This document shows positions 31,549 to 41,562 of a stretch of DNA of 64,000 nucleotides, in pieces. The stretch is taken from positions 359,212 to 423,211 of the forward strand of contig CACRSC010000032.1 in NCBI GenBank assembly GCA_902651635.1, written 5' to 3'. Each line of letters begins with the position of its first letter. The first letter of the stretch is position 1. Origin of the DNA: Mastigamoeba balamuthi (lineage: Eukaryota; Evosea; Mastigamoebida; Mastigamoebidae). The notes below the pieces were generated by a model. It did not search any database. It saw only the letters and a list, made by a program, of their open reading frames with translations, and was not told the DNA's origin. Made by a program: the position numbers and the translations under genes.

Positions 31549-32679
31549 CTATTGGGGCAGGCGGCTGAGCAGGGCCGACGCCTCTGGCGAGTCGATGCGC
31601 AGGACTGCGTGGCCTCCCATGCCGGGGCGCCCGCACACGATGCCGCACGCGTCCCGGGCGCCGTGCCCCGCGCCCATCCAGACCACCGGGGAGCCGCACG
31701 CTCCCGGCAGCGACAGGCAGCGCACCGAGAGCTCGTTGGCGCCGCACAGACTGCTCCCCTCCCCGAGGGAGAGAGGAGGAGAGAGGGAATGGGTGTCAGT
31801 GCCCTGCTGTGCTGGGCGCGCGAGGAGCGGAAGGGGGCGCTCGCGCCTGTCGATCCTTCCGGGGCAGAGGACCTTGTGGCCCGGCGGTACGGCTGTGGCG
31901 ACGCCGCACGGCGGTGGCGTGGTCTGCTGGAGGCAGGGCGAGAGGCTCCTCCACTGCGCCATGAGAGCGGACTCCTTGGCGGGCGCCATGTAGCTGATCG
32001 CTGCGGCCGCGGGGTCTCCGGCGTCGGCGTCGAGGCTGCGCGAGTCAGCGAACCGGGATGCGTGGCGCGGAGCAGGCGAGGCGAGGGCGCACGTGCTGGG
32101 CAGATGTGTGCAGGGCTGCAGGTAGTGCGTGCCGGCCGCCTCGGTGCAAAGCAGCGCCAGCCGGTCTGTGGAGGCCGCTACGACCGCCGGCGAGGCCTCT
32201 CCGCGGCACGGCAGGTCTGGCCCACAGTCAGCAGGGCCGCTGGCTGCAAGCTGCGAGCAGAGCGCGCACCGTGGGGGGGCGTAGGAGCGCGGAGAGAAGG
32301 ACCACTGGCGGACGGGCAGCGCGGGGTTGGCGGTGGCGATGTGGTGCGGAGCCACGAAGAAGCCGGTGCAGGTGCCCGACCCCGCGCCATCGTACTCGAG
32401 GAACAGACGCACGACAGCCCCCGCGGCCTCGTTCAGCGCCCCCAGCAGCTGTGCTGCCCTCTGGCAGCGGCAGCGGCCTGTGAGTCGGAGTGGCGGAGGC
32501 CTGTGGAGCGCCTGGGAGTTGTGTTTTTTGCCTGCGATGGAGTGTCGCAAGGGTCGCAGTGGACCGGGGGCGACGATGTGGAACGACTGCGTCTCGGGCG
32601 AGTACTCGTGGCAGCGGCAGTACTCCCGCGAGACGCGGTCGTAGCACAGCATGTCGGGCCTGCGCAGAGGGCGCGCCAT
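31549..32679 (-). CDS. Trypsin-fold protein with altered active site
   Basis: The frame contains blocks typical of chymotrypsin-like proteases in the right order. GTCTGFFVAPHHIATANP is the region that normally holds the catalytic His, STDRLALL is the Asp region, and SLPGACGSPVV is the nucleophile loop. Two substitutions stand out. The expected His after TA is absent (TANP instead of TAAH), and the GDSGGP position reads GACGSP, with Cys in place of Ser. An exon starting MARPLRRPDMLCYDRVSREY seems to splice to the protease part, and one more intron ends near 31752. Inference: either a pseudoprotease or a Cys-nucleophile variant. The start and exon limits are approximate. Confidence 0.5.
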   Translation of the reverse strand: MARPLRRPDMLCYDRVSREYCRCHEYSPETQSFHIVAPGPLRPLRHSIAGKKHNSQALHRPPPLRLTGRCRCQRAAQLLGALNEAAGAVVRLFLEYDGAGSGTCTGFFVAPHHIATANPALPVRQWSFSPRSYAPPRCALCSQLAASGPADCGPDLPCRGEASPAVVAASTDRLALLCTEAAGTHYLQPCTHLPSTCALASPAPRHASRFADSRSLDADAGDPAAAAISYMAPAKESALMAQWRSLSPCLQQTTPPPCGVATAVPPGHKVLCPGRIDRRERPLPLLARPAQQGTDTHSLSPPLSLGEGSSLCGANELSVRCLSLPGACGSPVVWMGAGHGARDACGIVCGRPGMGGHAVLRIDSPEASALLSRLPQ

Positions 32680-33018
32680 CGCCCAGCGCGCAGTCGCGAA
32701 GTCCGGACGGCTCTGCATCGCGCGCGCCAAATAACGCCAGAAAACCAAGGTTCGTTGGTACACCAAGTCAATCAACATAGCAGGCAAATCAGTGATAGAT
32801 ATCCCTTTGATGGCACACAATTGATTCTGCGGCGACTACCGTCACCTCGTGGCTGACAGCGTGCCAATGAACACTAGAGGCGCGCCACCGCCACTGCGGC
32901 GGGAGTTTAACAGTCGTTTCATATTCAATTGGTTGCTCCCTTCTCTCCTGCCTGGGCACTACGGCACTGCGGGAGGGTACGGGGGGCCTCCAACAGGATG
33001 TTGTGGGGGACCCTCTGC
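32680..33018. other. Short intergenic stretch
   Basis: It lies between the start of the trypsin-fold gene and the stop of the RRM gene. It contains ACAATTGATTC near 32815 and TTCAATTGG near 32925, near-matches to the intron palindrome. Nothing else was seen. Confidence 0.4.
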
Positions 33019-34754
33019 TCATGTGGACCGCGGCGAGCCCGCAGGAGCGCATCCCTCGTCGCCCTCTGGCGCGTGGCCGTTGTCGTCCTCGTTCTCCTCC
33101 TCCTCTGCCTCGGACGCAGAGGGCGTGGGCGGCGGTGTCTTGCGCTCCTCCTCCCCGCCCTCCTTGGCCTGCGCCTCCTGCTGCTGCTGCTTCCCGCGGT
33201 GCACAAAGCGCCTGGCCTCGCCGTGGCGCCCGCCACGCGCGCCCGTGCCGGCGAACCTCTGGGCCTCCATGGCCCGCTTCTCGCGGAGCTTCCTGGCGTC
33301 GTAGAAGCCCGCCGCGATGTGCGGGTAGCTGCGCCTCACGCTGTCTGCACAGGCCCGCGAGGGTCAGCGGAGGCCCAGTAGGCTGGGAGGACGTAAAGGA
33401 GAGAAGCACGGCAAACGGGAGCCACACAGCACATACAGCCCAGCGCTGCAACACACAACATAGGCGCAACTGCCCTGGTCCCCCCCTCCCGCCAGGTGCC
33501 TCGCCCCGCTGCTTTCATGGCAACGGCAGTGCAAGGCACCAACCCGGCTCAATTGACGTGGACAGGCACCGCCGTCTCGGCAGCGACAGCGCAGAGCCTC
33601 CCGTGCATGACGAAGCAGCACCAACGCAGATCAATTGACTCGGGCACCCGGGATAAGCCCACACAAACGCAGCGTTGCCCAGGGGCAGGGGCAAGCGACC
33701 CCCAAGACAAAGGGCGGGGGCCACAGCGGCAGCCCTCCAGAAGTCCAGTGTCCCAAGTCCACAGTCAATTGAACGCGCACGCGCACTGACACGACCGCGC
33801 CTGTCAGAGACGGAGGCAGCGCACGCACCGAGGGCCGAGGAGGCGCTGCTGACCCTGTTGAAGCGGACGGTGGCGAAGCCGCGGAGGGCGTCGACGCGGC
33901 AGCCGAGGACGTAGGACGCGGGGAGGCAGCGGAACATGGCCAGCACGCTCTCCCGCGTCGCCAGCCCGTCCAGCCCCCGCAGCACCAGCACCGCCTCGTC
34001 CGTCTCGGGCGGGTACACCTTCCGCCCGTACGGCGCCCCGCGATGCCCCCCGCGCGGCACCGCAGAGCCCGCGGGAGCGGCAGAGGCGAATCCCGCGTCG
34101 ACAATCAATTGATCCGGGGGAGGTTCGCTGGTGGGCTCCGGAGGGGCGCTGTAGGGGTCCTCCGCGGGCCGCGGGGCCGCGCGCCGCACGGGCATCGCGG
34201 GGCGGTACGGCGGCAGCGGCGCGGGCTGCGCGTACGGCAGCGGCGGGGCGACGACCTGCACCTGACGTGGACGCAGGCAAAAGCGCGGCAGGTGACGCGA
34301 CGTATCAGAGAAGATAGCGGAATCGCGCAGATATAGGCGGGGAGTATCTCGGATTCGGGAACTGAGGGAGAGAGAATCTGCGGTGTATCTGCCAGCTCAC
34401 GTAGGTCGGCGGGGGTTTGGCGCGGCGCGCGGAGATGACCTGCAGGAGGGCCTCGGCCGCGCGGGTGTTGCCCATGCGCTGCAGCTCGGCGACGTAGGAC
34501 ATGCCCGGGTCGTACGCCGCCGCGGGCGCCGGAGCCGGCGCGGGCGCCGCGATCAGCTGTATGGCGGGCGGCGGCAGATTCACGCCCGCGTATCCGGGAT
34601 ACCCCGAATATCCCGAATATCCGCCGGCGGGAATCTGGACGGCAGGGGCGGCGCCCGGCATGACGTAGGCGCCCACGCCGCCGACGCCGACGGGCACTAT
34701 CTGCGCGTAGGCGGGGTAGCCCTGCCCCGCGGCTGCCGCGAGCTGGTAGTCCAT
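33019..34754 (-). CDS. RRM-type RNA-binding protein, Tyr/Gly/Pro-rich N-terminus
   Basis: The product starts MDYQLAAAAGQGYPAYAQIV and has a Gly/Tyr-rich low-complexity segment (GGYSGYSGYPGYAG), as in many RNA-granule proteins. A helix follows with MSYVAELQRMGNTRAAEALL. Exon 2 carries a Pro-rich part and an RRM-like fold: AVLVLRGLDGLATRESVLAM (beta1 and helix 1) and LRGFATVRFNRVSSASSAL (RNP1-like beta3). The last exon continues with DSVRRSYPHIAAGFYDARKL and ends in a Gln/Glu-rich acidic tail at 33019. The intron between the last two exons, about 33344-33817, is long and has three exact TCAATTGA palindromes; a fourth lies in the frame at 34105. No specific orthologue was recognised. Confidence 0.65.
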
Positions 34755-35106
34755 CCTGCCGCGCTCGGGGGGGCAAGCGATGCGACTTTTGTTTAATTTG
34801 GTGCCGCTTGGCCGCCGAACCGCCGCCCCCGTCCCCTTTTTCCGCGGCGCGGGAAAAGCGCGCGCGAGTGCTGTTGACGTGTCGATGGCGTCACTGGTGA
34901 CGCAATCCGTGCGCGCGGCATTCGCGTTTTTGCCGTCGCCCCGAGTTTTTTGTTGCTTCCTCCCTCCTCTTTTTTTCTAGTGTCCCCCCGCTTTCCTGGT
35001 GCGGACCCTCACCTCCCCCTTCCCCCCTCCTGTCCTCTGGTCCCCCTCCCCATGGCGCACTGACCGACGACCCCCGCCTCACAGAGGCCAGCAGCTCCTT
35101 GCAAAA
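34755..35106. promoter_or_regulatory. Divergent upstream region of the RRM and eL13 genes
   Basis: This gap separates an RNA-binding protein gene (minus) from a ribosomal protein gene (plus). It has pyrimidine-rich runs near 34960-35060 and a CTCACAG just before the eL13 start, which could be the end of a 5'-untranslated intron. Confidence 0.4.
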
Positions 35107-35986
35107 ATGGTGGCCCACAACAACATGATCCAGCGCGAGCACTTCCACAAGCAGTGGTGGAGGCGCGTCAAGACGTGGTTCGACCAGCCCGCCCGCAAGC
35201 TCCGCAGGCGCCAGAACCGCCTTGCCAAGGCCCGCCGCGCGTTCCCCCGCCCCATCGACGGCCCCCTGCGCCCCGCCGTCCACCCCCCGACGCAGCGCTA
35301 CAGCGCCAAGCTGCGCGCCGGCCGCGGCTTCACCCTCGACGAGCTCCATGTAATCTTGATATTTTCTCCCCCTCGCCAGATTCTCCCCTTCCCTTCCACT
35401 GCCTCCGCGCCGCGCGGGAGAGGTGGCAGAGGTAGGGGAGGGGGAGAAGATTTGTGAGAGGAGGCGAGCGACTGATGTGACTTTTGTGTGTGGATGTTTT
35501 TTTGACAGGCCGCCAAGATCAACCCGCGCATGGCCCGCCGCATCGGCATCTCGGTCGACCGCCGTCGCAGGGACCACTCGGAGGAGACTCTCCGCATGAA
35601 CGTCAACCGCCTGAACGCGTTCATGTGCGCCGCGCCCCCTCTCCCAAAATCTGCAATCTGGAGGGCAAATCTTCTAACAGGGGCCCCGAATGAATCTGCC
35701 GTTGCGCAGGAAGAGGATGATCCTGTTCCCTCTGAACCCCGCCAAGCCCGGGCCGATGGACGCCAAGCCCGAGCAGCTCAAGAGCCTGACGCAGGTGAAC
35801 ATCAACACGGTGCTGCCGATCAGGTCGCCCGCGTTCGAGGTGTACACGCGCAAGATCACCGAGAAGGAGAAGAAGATGTCGGCGTTCATGGCGCTGCGCC
35901 AGGCGCGCGCGACGGCCAGGAACTACGGCCACAGGAAGGTGCTCGCCGAGGCCAAGAAGGCCGAGCAGGCCAAGAAGGACGCCTAA
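35107..35986 (+). CDS. RPL13: 60S ribosomal protein eL13
   Basis: eL13 is a conserved component of the large ribosomal subunit. Three exons are clear: 35107-35349 ([20 protein letters not shown], then [14 protein letters not shown]-type sequence), 35509-35624 ([29 protein letters not shown]) and 35710-35986 ([15 protein letters not shown] to the Lys/Ala-rich end). Joining exons 2 and 3 gives NRLNAFMKRMILFP, matching NVQRLKxYRSKLILFP of animal eL13. Length, about 212 residues, is normal. The ATG lies in an A-rich context (GCAAAAATGG). Confidence 0.96.
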
Positions 35987-36802
35987 ACGGTGTTGGGGTG
36001 AGAGGCTGTGCTGTGTGCCTGCGTTGCCGCGCACTCGACGACCACCAGAGCCCTTCCCTTAGCTCATGGAAAGTACCCGCGGGACCCGTTCTTTTCAAAC
36101 AAAGAACCATTAGAAAACCGCCCCTGCCTCTCTTGTCTGCCCCCCCTGCCTCTGGCCACACCCCCCCGGATCCGTGGTGTTGCTGCCAGCAAGCCGTGTT
36201 AAGTTTGCTGGACTGTGCGTTGAGGCGAATCTGTGGATTGGAGCCCTGTGGTATCTGGATGATCGCTGTTAGACCTGTCCCAGTAATCTCGGGACGGAAT
36301 CTCCTGGCAAGCGAGCTGTCGGATGACCGCTGCGAGTAATCCCCGGGGACAAAACACAGTAAAAAGGCCTGCCTGGTTTGGTAACGCTGGCGGCAGGGCT
36401 GCGCCGATCGGATTGAGTCCAGCGATATCCACAAGCGGTCCGGGGATACCCTTGCTGGCGCTCGTGCCACGCACGGGGCTCGCTCGGGTCTGCCGGTGGC
36501 CATCCGTCCGCTCGAGCGAGCGTCTCTACAGATCTGGTCGCCAATCCAGGCATCTTTTTTTATCCAGCACATAAACTGGCCGACCTCCCCGTCGGCCCCG
36601 TCGTGCCAACGCAACTCCCCGCGGGCGCCCCGCGGCAGCGCAGCCCTCGGAACTGGAAACCCACGTGTCCGGAGAAGATTCTCGGCGAGCATATCAATCG
36701 CAGTTGGCGTCAGTGCACCACAACCCCCTTTTTTGAAAAGGTTTCCGCCACCACAGAAGACCCGCAGCAGCCGGAACACACACACACCCCACTGGAGCAG
36801 AG
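35987..36802. other. Intergenic stretch between eL13 and the Gdt1-like gene
   Basis: No coding sequence recognised. About 36180-36570 is AT-richer and contains CAGTAATCTCGGGA near 36282, matching the inverted-repeat element in the receptor promoter at 1058 and 1255. The last 100 bases probably form the promoter of the next gene. Confidence 0.4.
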
Positions 36803-38245
36803 ATGGTGCAGCTGGATGCGTGGAACTGGCCGGCGTTCGGGAGCACGCTGGGGCTGGTGTTCGTGATGGAGCTGCTGGACAACACGCAGCTCGTGCAGGT
36901 CTACTACAGCTCCAAGTACGGCCGCCAGTGGGTCCTCGCCCTCGCCTCCTGGTCCGCCTTCGCCCTCACCGGCCTCATCGGCGCCTCCTTCTCGGGCATC
37001 CGCCAGCTCAGCGTCCGCAACCCCCTCTCTCCCTCGCTCCCCCACACCTGCACCGAGACTGCGGTTCGGGGCGAAGATTCCGCGCCGGCACAGTGAAGAG
37101 ATTCTCGGGATATCGCGATATCGGACAGGAGGACCCGGAATCGGGCAGAGATTTCCCTCCACCTGACGAGGCGGCACGGATGCGTGGCGTCTGACGGTGA
37201 TGTGGGGGTGGGAATCGCAGGAATACGCGACGCAGTCGATCGAGCTGTTCTTCGCGATGCTGCTGTTCGCCATGGGCGTCATCACGTTCAGCCACTCGGA
37301 GAAGGTGCTCGGCGTCTGGAGGGCCATGGGCTCCTGGATCGAGCGCAACGTGCGTCACGTCATCACCCCTTACGTCACTTTTCTTCTCCCGCTGACATCA
37401 GCGATGACGTGTGGCGCCCCCGTCAGATCACCAAGCCGTTCCTCTACCGCATGGGCGAGGGCGAGGGCCAGAGCGAGGACTCGCAGGGCATGCTGTCGAT
37501 GGACGAGCGCCAGGCGCGCGACGTGGAGGAGGGCGGCGGGGCGCAGGAGCAGCGCGACGACGAGCCCCAGCACAAGGCCGTCGAGCACAAGCAGATCGAC
37601 GACGGCGCCCCGCAGCCCGCCAAGCGCGACGTGCCCGTCTGGAAGCTCTTTGTCCTCGTCTTCGCCACCGTCTTCGTGCTCGAGCTGCCCGACAAGACGA
37701 TGCTCATGATCGCCACCCTCGCGCAGACCTCGGACTTCCCAGGTGACGTGGCGCAGGCATTTCCTGGAATTCGGGGGAGAAGATGCGCGTATCGCGTGCT
37801 GATGATGCGACTTTTTCTTGTGCGTGTGCGCCCGTCACAGTGTCGGTGTTCGCGGGCTACGGGTGCGCCATGATCGCGCAGTCGACGATCGCGCTGGCCG
37901 TGGGCAAGGGCATCTCGCGCGGCGCCGAGCGGTTTGGCGAGTGGCTCGAGCTCGTCGTCGGCGCCATTTTGACGGTGACGGGCGCTGTCAAGGTGCGCCT
38001 ATTTTTGCCGCAGCCCGAGGGCAATGTTCTTTTTTTTCTCCCGGCTGGGCAGGCGCCTGAAAAGGAAGTTGCCCGGCATTGGTCTCTTTTTTCGTTACCC
38101 AATGCGGCCAAAATGGCCGGGAAAGGGAAACCCTAATGCAAAGCGTGCGCGCGCGCAGGTGGCGCTGATGCTGTTCGTGGGCGAGTTCACCATCGACTGG
38201 GTGAAGAAGGCCGAGGCGTCGGGCTCGCTGTCGTCCTCCCTCTGA
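36803..38245 (+). CDS. Gdt1/TMEM165-like (UPF0016) cation transporter, divergent
   Basis: Gdt1 family proteins are Golgi or chloroplast Mn/Ca transporters with two inverted three-helix units, each bearing ExGD(K/R)(T/S). Here unit 1 begins STLGLVFVMELLDNTQLVQV, followed by helices in exons 1 and 2 (SIELFFAMLLFAMGVITF). A charged loop (GEGEGQSEDSQGMLS and on) separates it from unit 2, WKLFVLVFATVFVLELPDKT, followed by FAGYGCAMIAQSTIALAVG and LVVGAILTVTGAVK. The motifs read ELLDNT and ELPDKT, so the acidic pair is kept but the Gly is lost twice and the basic residue once. The gene has five or six exons, with introns near 37013-37220, 37350-37427, 37741-37839 and before 38159. The product ends SSSL at 38245. 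Confidence 0.75.
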
Positions 38246-38664
38246 GGCTTGCAGAGACGGCGTGCCACACACACAACACCCCACACACCCCTCGCAGATT
38301 GGTGCAACAGACACGATTATCCGGTATCATCCACAGAATACCACCACACAGACACGTCGCATCAGACGCCGGCACTCCACGCGTGGCCCGCCCCACCCCC
38401 CCCGCAGGAGCAGCAGAGGGGGAAAAGTGACGTGGAGGTGGGCGTTCGGCTCCATGACGCAACACCACGTCAGAATTCCGAGAGGAGTATATAGGAAGGA
38501 AGGGAGAAGGAAAAGAAAAGGAAAAAGAGAAAGAGGGGACCGCCACAGCCCCCGGGGCAATGCCCCTCATACGGGCACTTTGACACACGCAGCGGACAAA
38601 CGCGCACACTTCTGCCGCTAAATAATAAAAACACACACACAAGACACAGCCGCCGCACCCGCCA
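38246..38664. other. Intergenic stretch with a candidate poly(A) signal
   Basis: AATAAA at 38624-38629 lies about 380 bases after the Gdt1-like stop in a CA-rich stretch. No coding sequence is evident. It also has to hold the promoter of the YTH gene. Confidence 0.4.
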
Positions 38665-40305
38665 ATGTCCCGAGGCCTCGGCGACGTGCCCCAGTGGTCC
38701 TTCGGTGCCTCATCCCCTCTCCACCCCCCCACCCCCCGCAGCCCCGCGCTCCCCCCGGCGACTGCGATTTCCCGAGCGAATTGCGGACCCGCCGCAAAGG
38801 CAACACGTGCAGTCTTGTCTGCCGCTCCTGTCCTCCCTCTGTCTCTGCTGCTGCCCCCCCTGCTCTCCCCTGTCGGTTCCTGACGCACGTGCGGGCCCAC
38901 GGCCACCCCACCCCACCCCCACAGAGAGCGTGTGGGCGAGCGGGGCGCAGTGCGTGCCCGTCGACCAGCAGCTCTACGCGTCCTTCTTTGAGAGCGACAG
39001 CACGTCGCCCCCCGCGCTCCTCTCCTCCGCCTCGGCCGCCGCCCAGCCCGTGCGCCCNTGCCCCTCGAGCCCCCGCAGCCGCCGCCGCCGCTGCGCTCCT
39101 CGGGCTCTGCGCTGCCGCTCGCGTGCGCCTGCGCCTGCGCGTGGGCCGCCGCGGAGCTGCCGGCGCAGTGCGGCGTCGCGCGGCCCGCGGCGGACCTGCC
39201 GGCGGGGGCGTACGAGGGGCCCGAGCAGCTGCGGCCGCGGCCGAACCCGCGGGAGTGGGCAGGGGGGGCGCCGGCGAGGAGCAGGTTCTTCATCATCAAG
39301 AGCTACAGCGAGGACGACGTCCACAAGTCCATCAAGTACGCCGTCTGGACCTCCACCGAGAGCGGCAACAAGCGCCTCGACCGCGCCTACCGCGAGTGCT
39401 CCGCCCTCGGCGCCAAAGGTCCTCGCTCTGCTCTCGCTCTCTCAGTGCTCTCTCAGCGCTCTTGTTTCTCTCTGCCCTGATGGCTCTCGAATTCTCCCGT
39501 GTTTGCTTTCTGGAAATGCCGCACAGCTGCCGCCCCTCGCCTTGAGGGGCCACGCGCTGGGGTGGTGGTGGGGTGGGGGGACGTTGTAAGGGCTTCCGGA
39601 GGGCCCGCTGTTGCGTTGCCGGGGGGCGAGAAAAACGCCGGTAAGGGGTAAGGAGTGACAGCGGCTGTATGTTATTTGATGTTCGGCGATGTTCGGCGAA
39701 GATCGAGCAGAGGGGAACGGCGCCTGACAGCGTTGCGCTGCGCAGTGGTGCTGTTCTTCAGCGTGAACGCGTCGGGGCAGTTCTGCGGGGTGGCGGAGAT
39801 GGCGAGCGCGGTGGACCACGGGCGGCGGGTCGAGTGCTGGCAGCAGGAGGGCAAGTGGAAGGGGGCGTTCAGCGTGCGCTGGGTCTACATCAAGGACGTG
39901 CCCAACAGCCACCTGCGCCACATACGCCTCGAGAACAACGAGGGCAAGAGCGTCACCAACAGCCGCGACACGCAGGAGGTCCCCTACGCCCACGGCCTCG
40001 AGATGGCCGCCATCTTCGCCGCCTTCCGCCACCGCACGTCCATCATCGACGACTTCCAGTTCTACGAGCGCCGCCAGCAGGAGATGATGCGCGACCGCCT
40101 CTGCTCCTCCGCCTCCTCCACCACCACCTCCTCCCACCAGCAGCCCCAGCAGCAGCAGCAGCCCCTGCAATGTACCCCGTACCAGCAGCCCCAGCAGCAG
40201 CACGGCGGAGGGGCCACCGAGACGAGGGTCCCCCTCGCCCAGTTCATCGTCGAGCAGCCCCACTACCGCGCCAGGGACGCCCGCTCGCCGCGCCACCCGC
40301 ACTGA
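38665..40305 (+). CDS. YTH-domain m6A reader (YTHDF-like)
   Basis: YTH domains bind N6-methyladenosine in RNA through an aromatic cage. The domain starts [20 protein letters not shown], includes [14 protein letters not shown] (first cage Trp), continues after an intron with [18 protein letters not shown], then [20 protein letters not shown], and ends [17 protein letters not shown]. The remaining cage Trp positions are present, and the [20 protein letters not shown] block identifies the YTHDF type rather than YTHDC. A Gln/Pro-rich tail precedes the stop at 40305. Upstream, an exon from about 38934 ([20 protein letters not shown]) leads into the domain, but its frame breaks at the single ambiguous base at 39058. 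The start at 38665 ([10 protein letters not shown]) is only a candidate. Confidence 0.85.
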
Positions 40306-41562
40306 GGTGGAGGAGGAGGAGGAGGCGGCGGCGGGGGCGGACGCTCGGGCGGTGCGGGCAAGCGCATGGTATGGGGTAAACGGACTCCTCCCTATGGGGA
40401 GACTTGCCAGCCACCAGCACCCAACACCACCCACCCACTCAGCACCCACCACAACCCCCCTCCCCCCTCGCCCACTACTCGCACCACTCACTGTCGGGAC
40501 TGCTTCGTCTTCATGTTCTCTCTTTTGCAACAACACCTCCGGACCTTAGCACAGGCACAGGCAGACTTTAACGTATTCCCTCTGCACCAGCAACACCTCC
40601 CTCCCTCCCTCCTCGTCCCACTCTTGCACGAGTGCCGCTTTAAGAAGGGCTCTTTGATTCTTTTGCATTGCCGCAGCCCCGCTGCTGGCTGCCCCTGGCT
40701 GCCCCTGGCTGCCTGCCCCCCTGCTCTGCTCGCGCTGTGGTCCCCCTTGTAACCCCATAGGACCAAACGGCTCGCAGAAGTGTGGCGATGTCACAGGGGC
40801 GGCCCTGCTGTGCAAAGGCAGCACACAGGCGCCGCCAGCTCCGAATGCCAGGGAAGGTGTGGGCTTGCCCAGTCACCGAAACGGAACGTAGGGCGAATGC
40901 GGGTGGCTCCTTCAGGCAACCTCTGTGACGCTGCCGTCCGCTTCCTCGCTATCTCGCCCATACGCTCCCCGGCAGCAGCACCAGCGAGGGGGGGCCCCCT
41001 CCTCGGACACACGCCGAGGGAGGGCAACGGCGCCCATGAGTCTCGAGGCAAACTGCTCTCTGCTGCGGAGGATATCGCTGCCTCGACAGCACGGAGGTCT
41101 CCAGTGATTGACTACACGTGGCAGAGATAGAAGCGGTGCGTGAGCCCGAGCCGACCGCTCTGCCGCGGTGCCACGGTGGCTGACGGCCCTGAGCTCAGCG
41201 CAGCGAATTCAGTTGACTGAAGATGAAACCTCCATATCACTCGCTCACTGAAAGCTGCGGCATAGCTCGCGATGGGCGCCGCTGCCGGAGAGCAGCCGAC
41301 CCGCGGAGTGCCCACGAGCCTCGGGCGACGGAGATATTGGCGGGGTGTGTCTGATATCTGCGACCAGCACAGATTTCCGGAGGAGCACTGAGGCGGTTGC
41401 GGTTGCGGTTGTCCGTTGCAAAACTGCACCTACCCCAGGAGCAATAGCAGCAACTGAACAACGGCCCCACGCTCTCAGCCGCCGGTGATCCGCAGCCCCC
41501 GCACTTTTTTATTTTCGCAGTGCAACTGCGCACCAGTGCGAACCAGTTTAGCCCACCCCCCG
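40306..41562. other. Intergenic stretch before the chitinase gene
   Basis: No recognisable gene or RNA was seen. It contains a threefold GGCTGCCCCT-type repeat near 40690-40715 and a GATATCTGCGACC element near 41350. The region just before 41563 should contain the chitinase promoter. Confidence 0.4.

Noticed and set aside
34105-34112. TCAATTGA inside the RRM gene as a sign of another intron
   Set aside because: The frame runs through it (DQLIVDAG) and no good donor and acceptor pair surrounds it, so it was left as coding.
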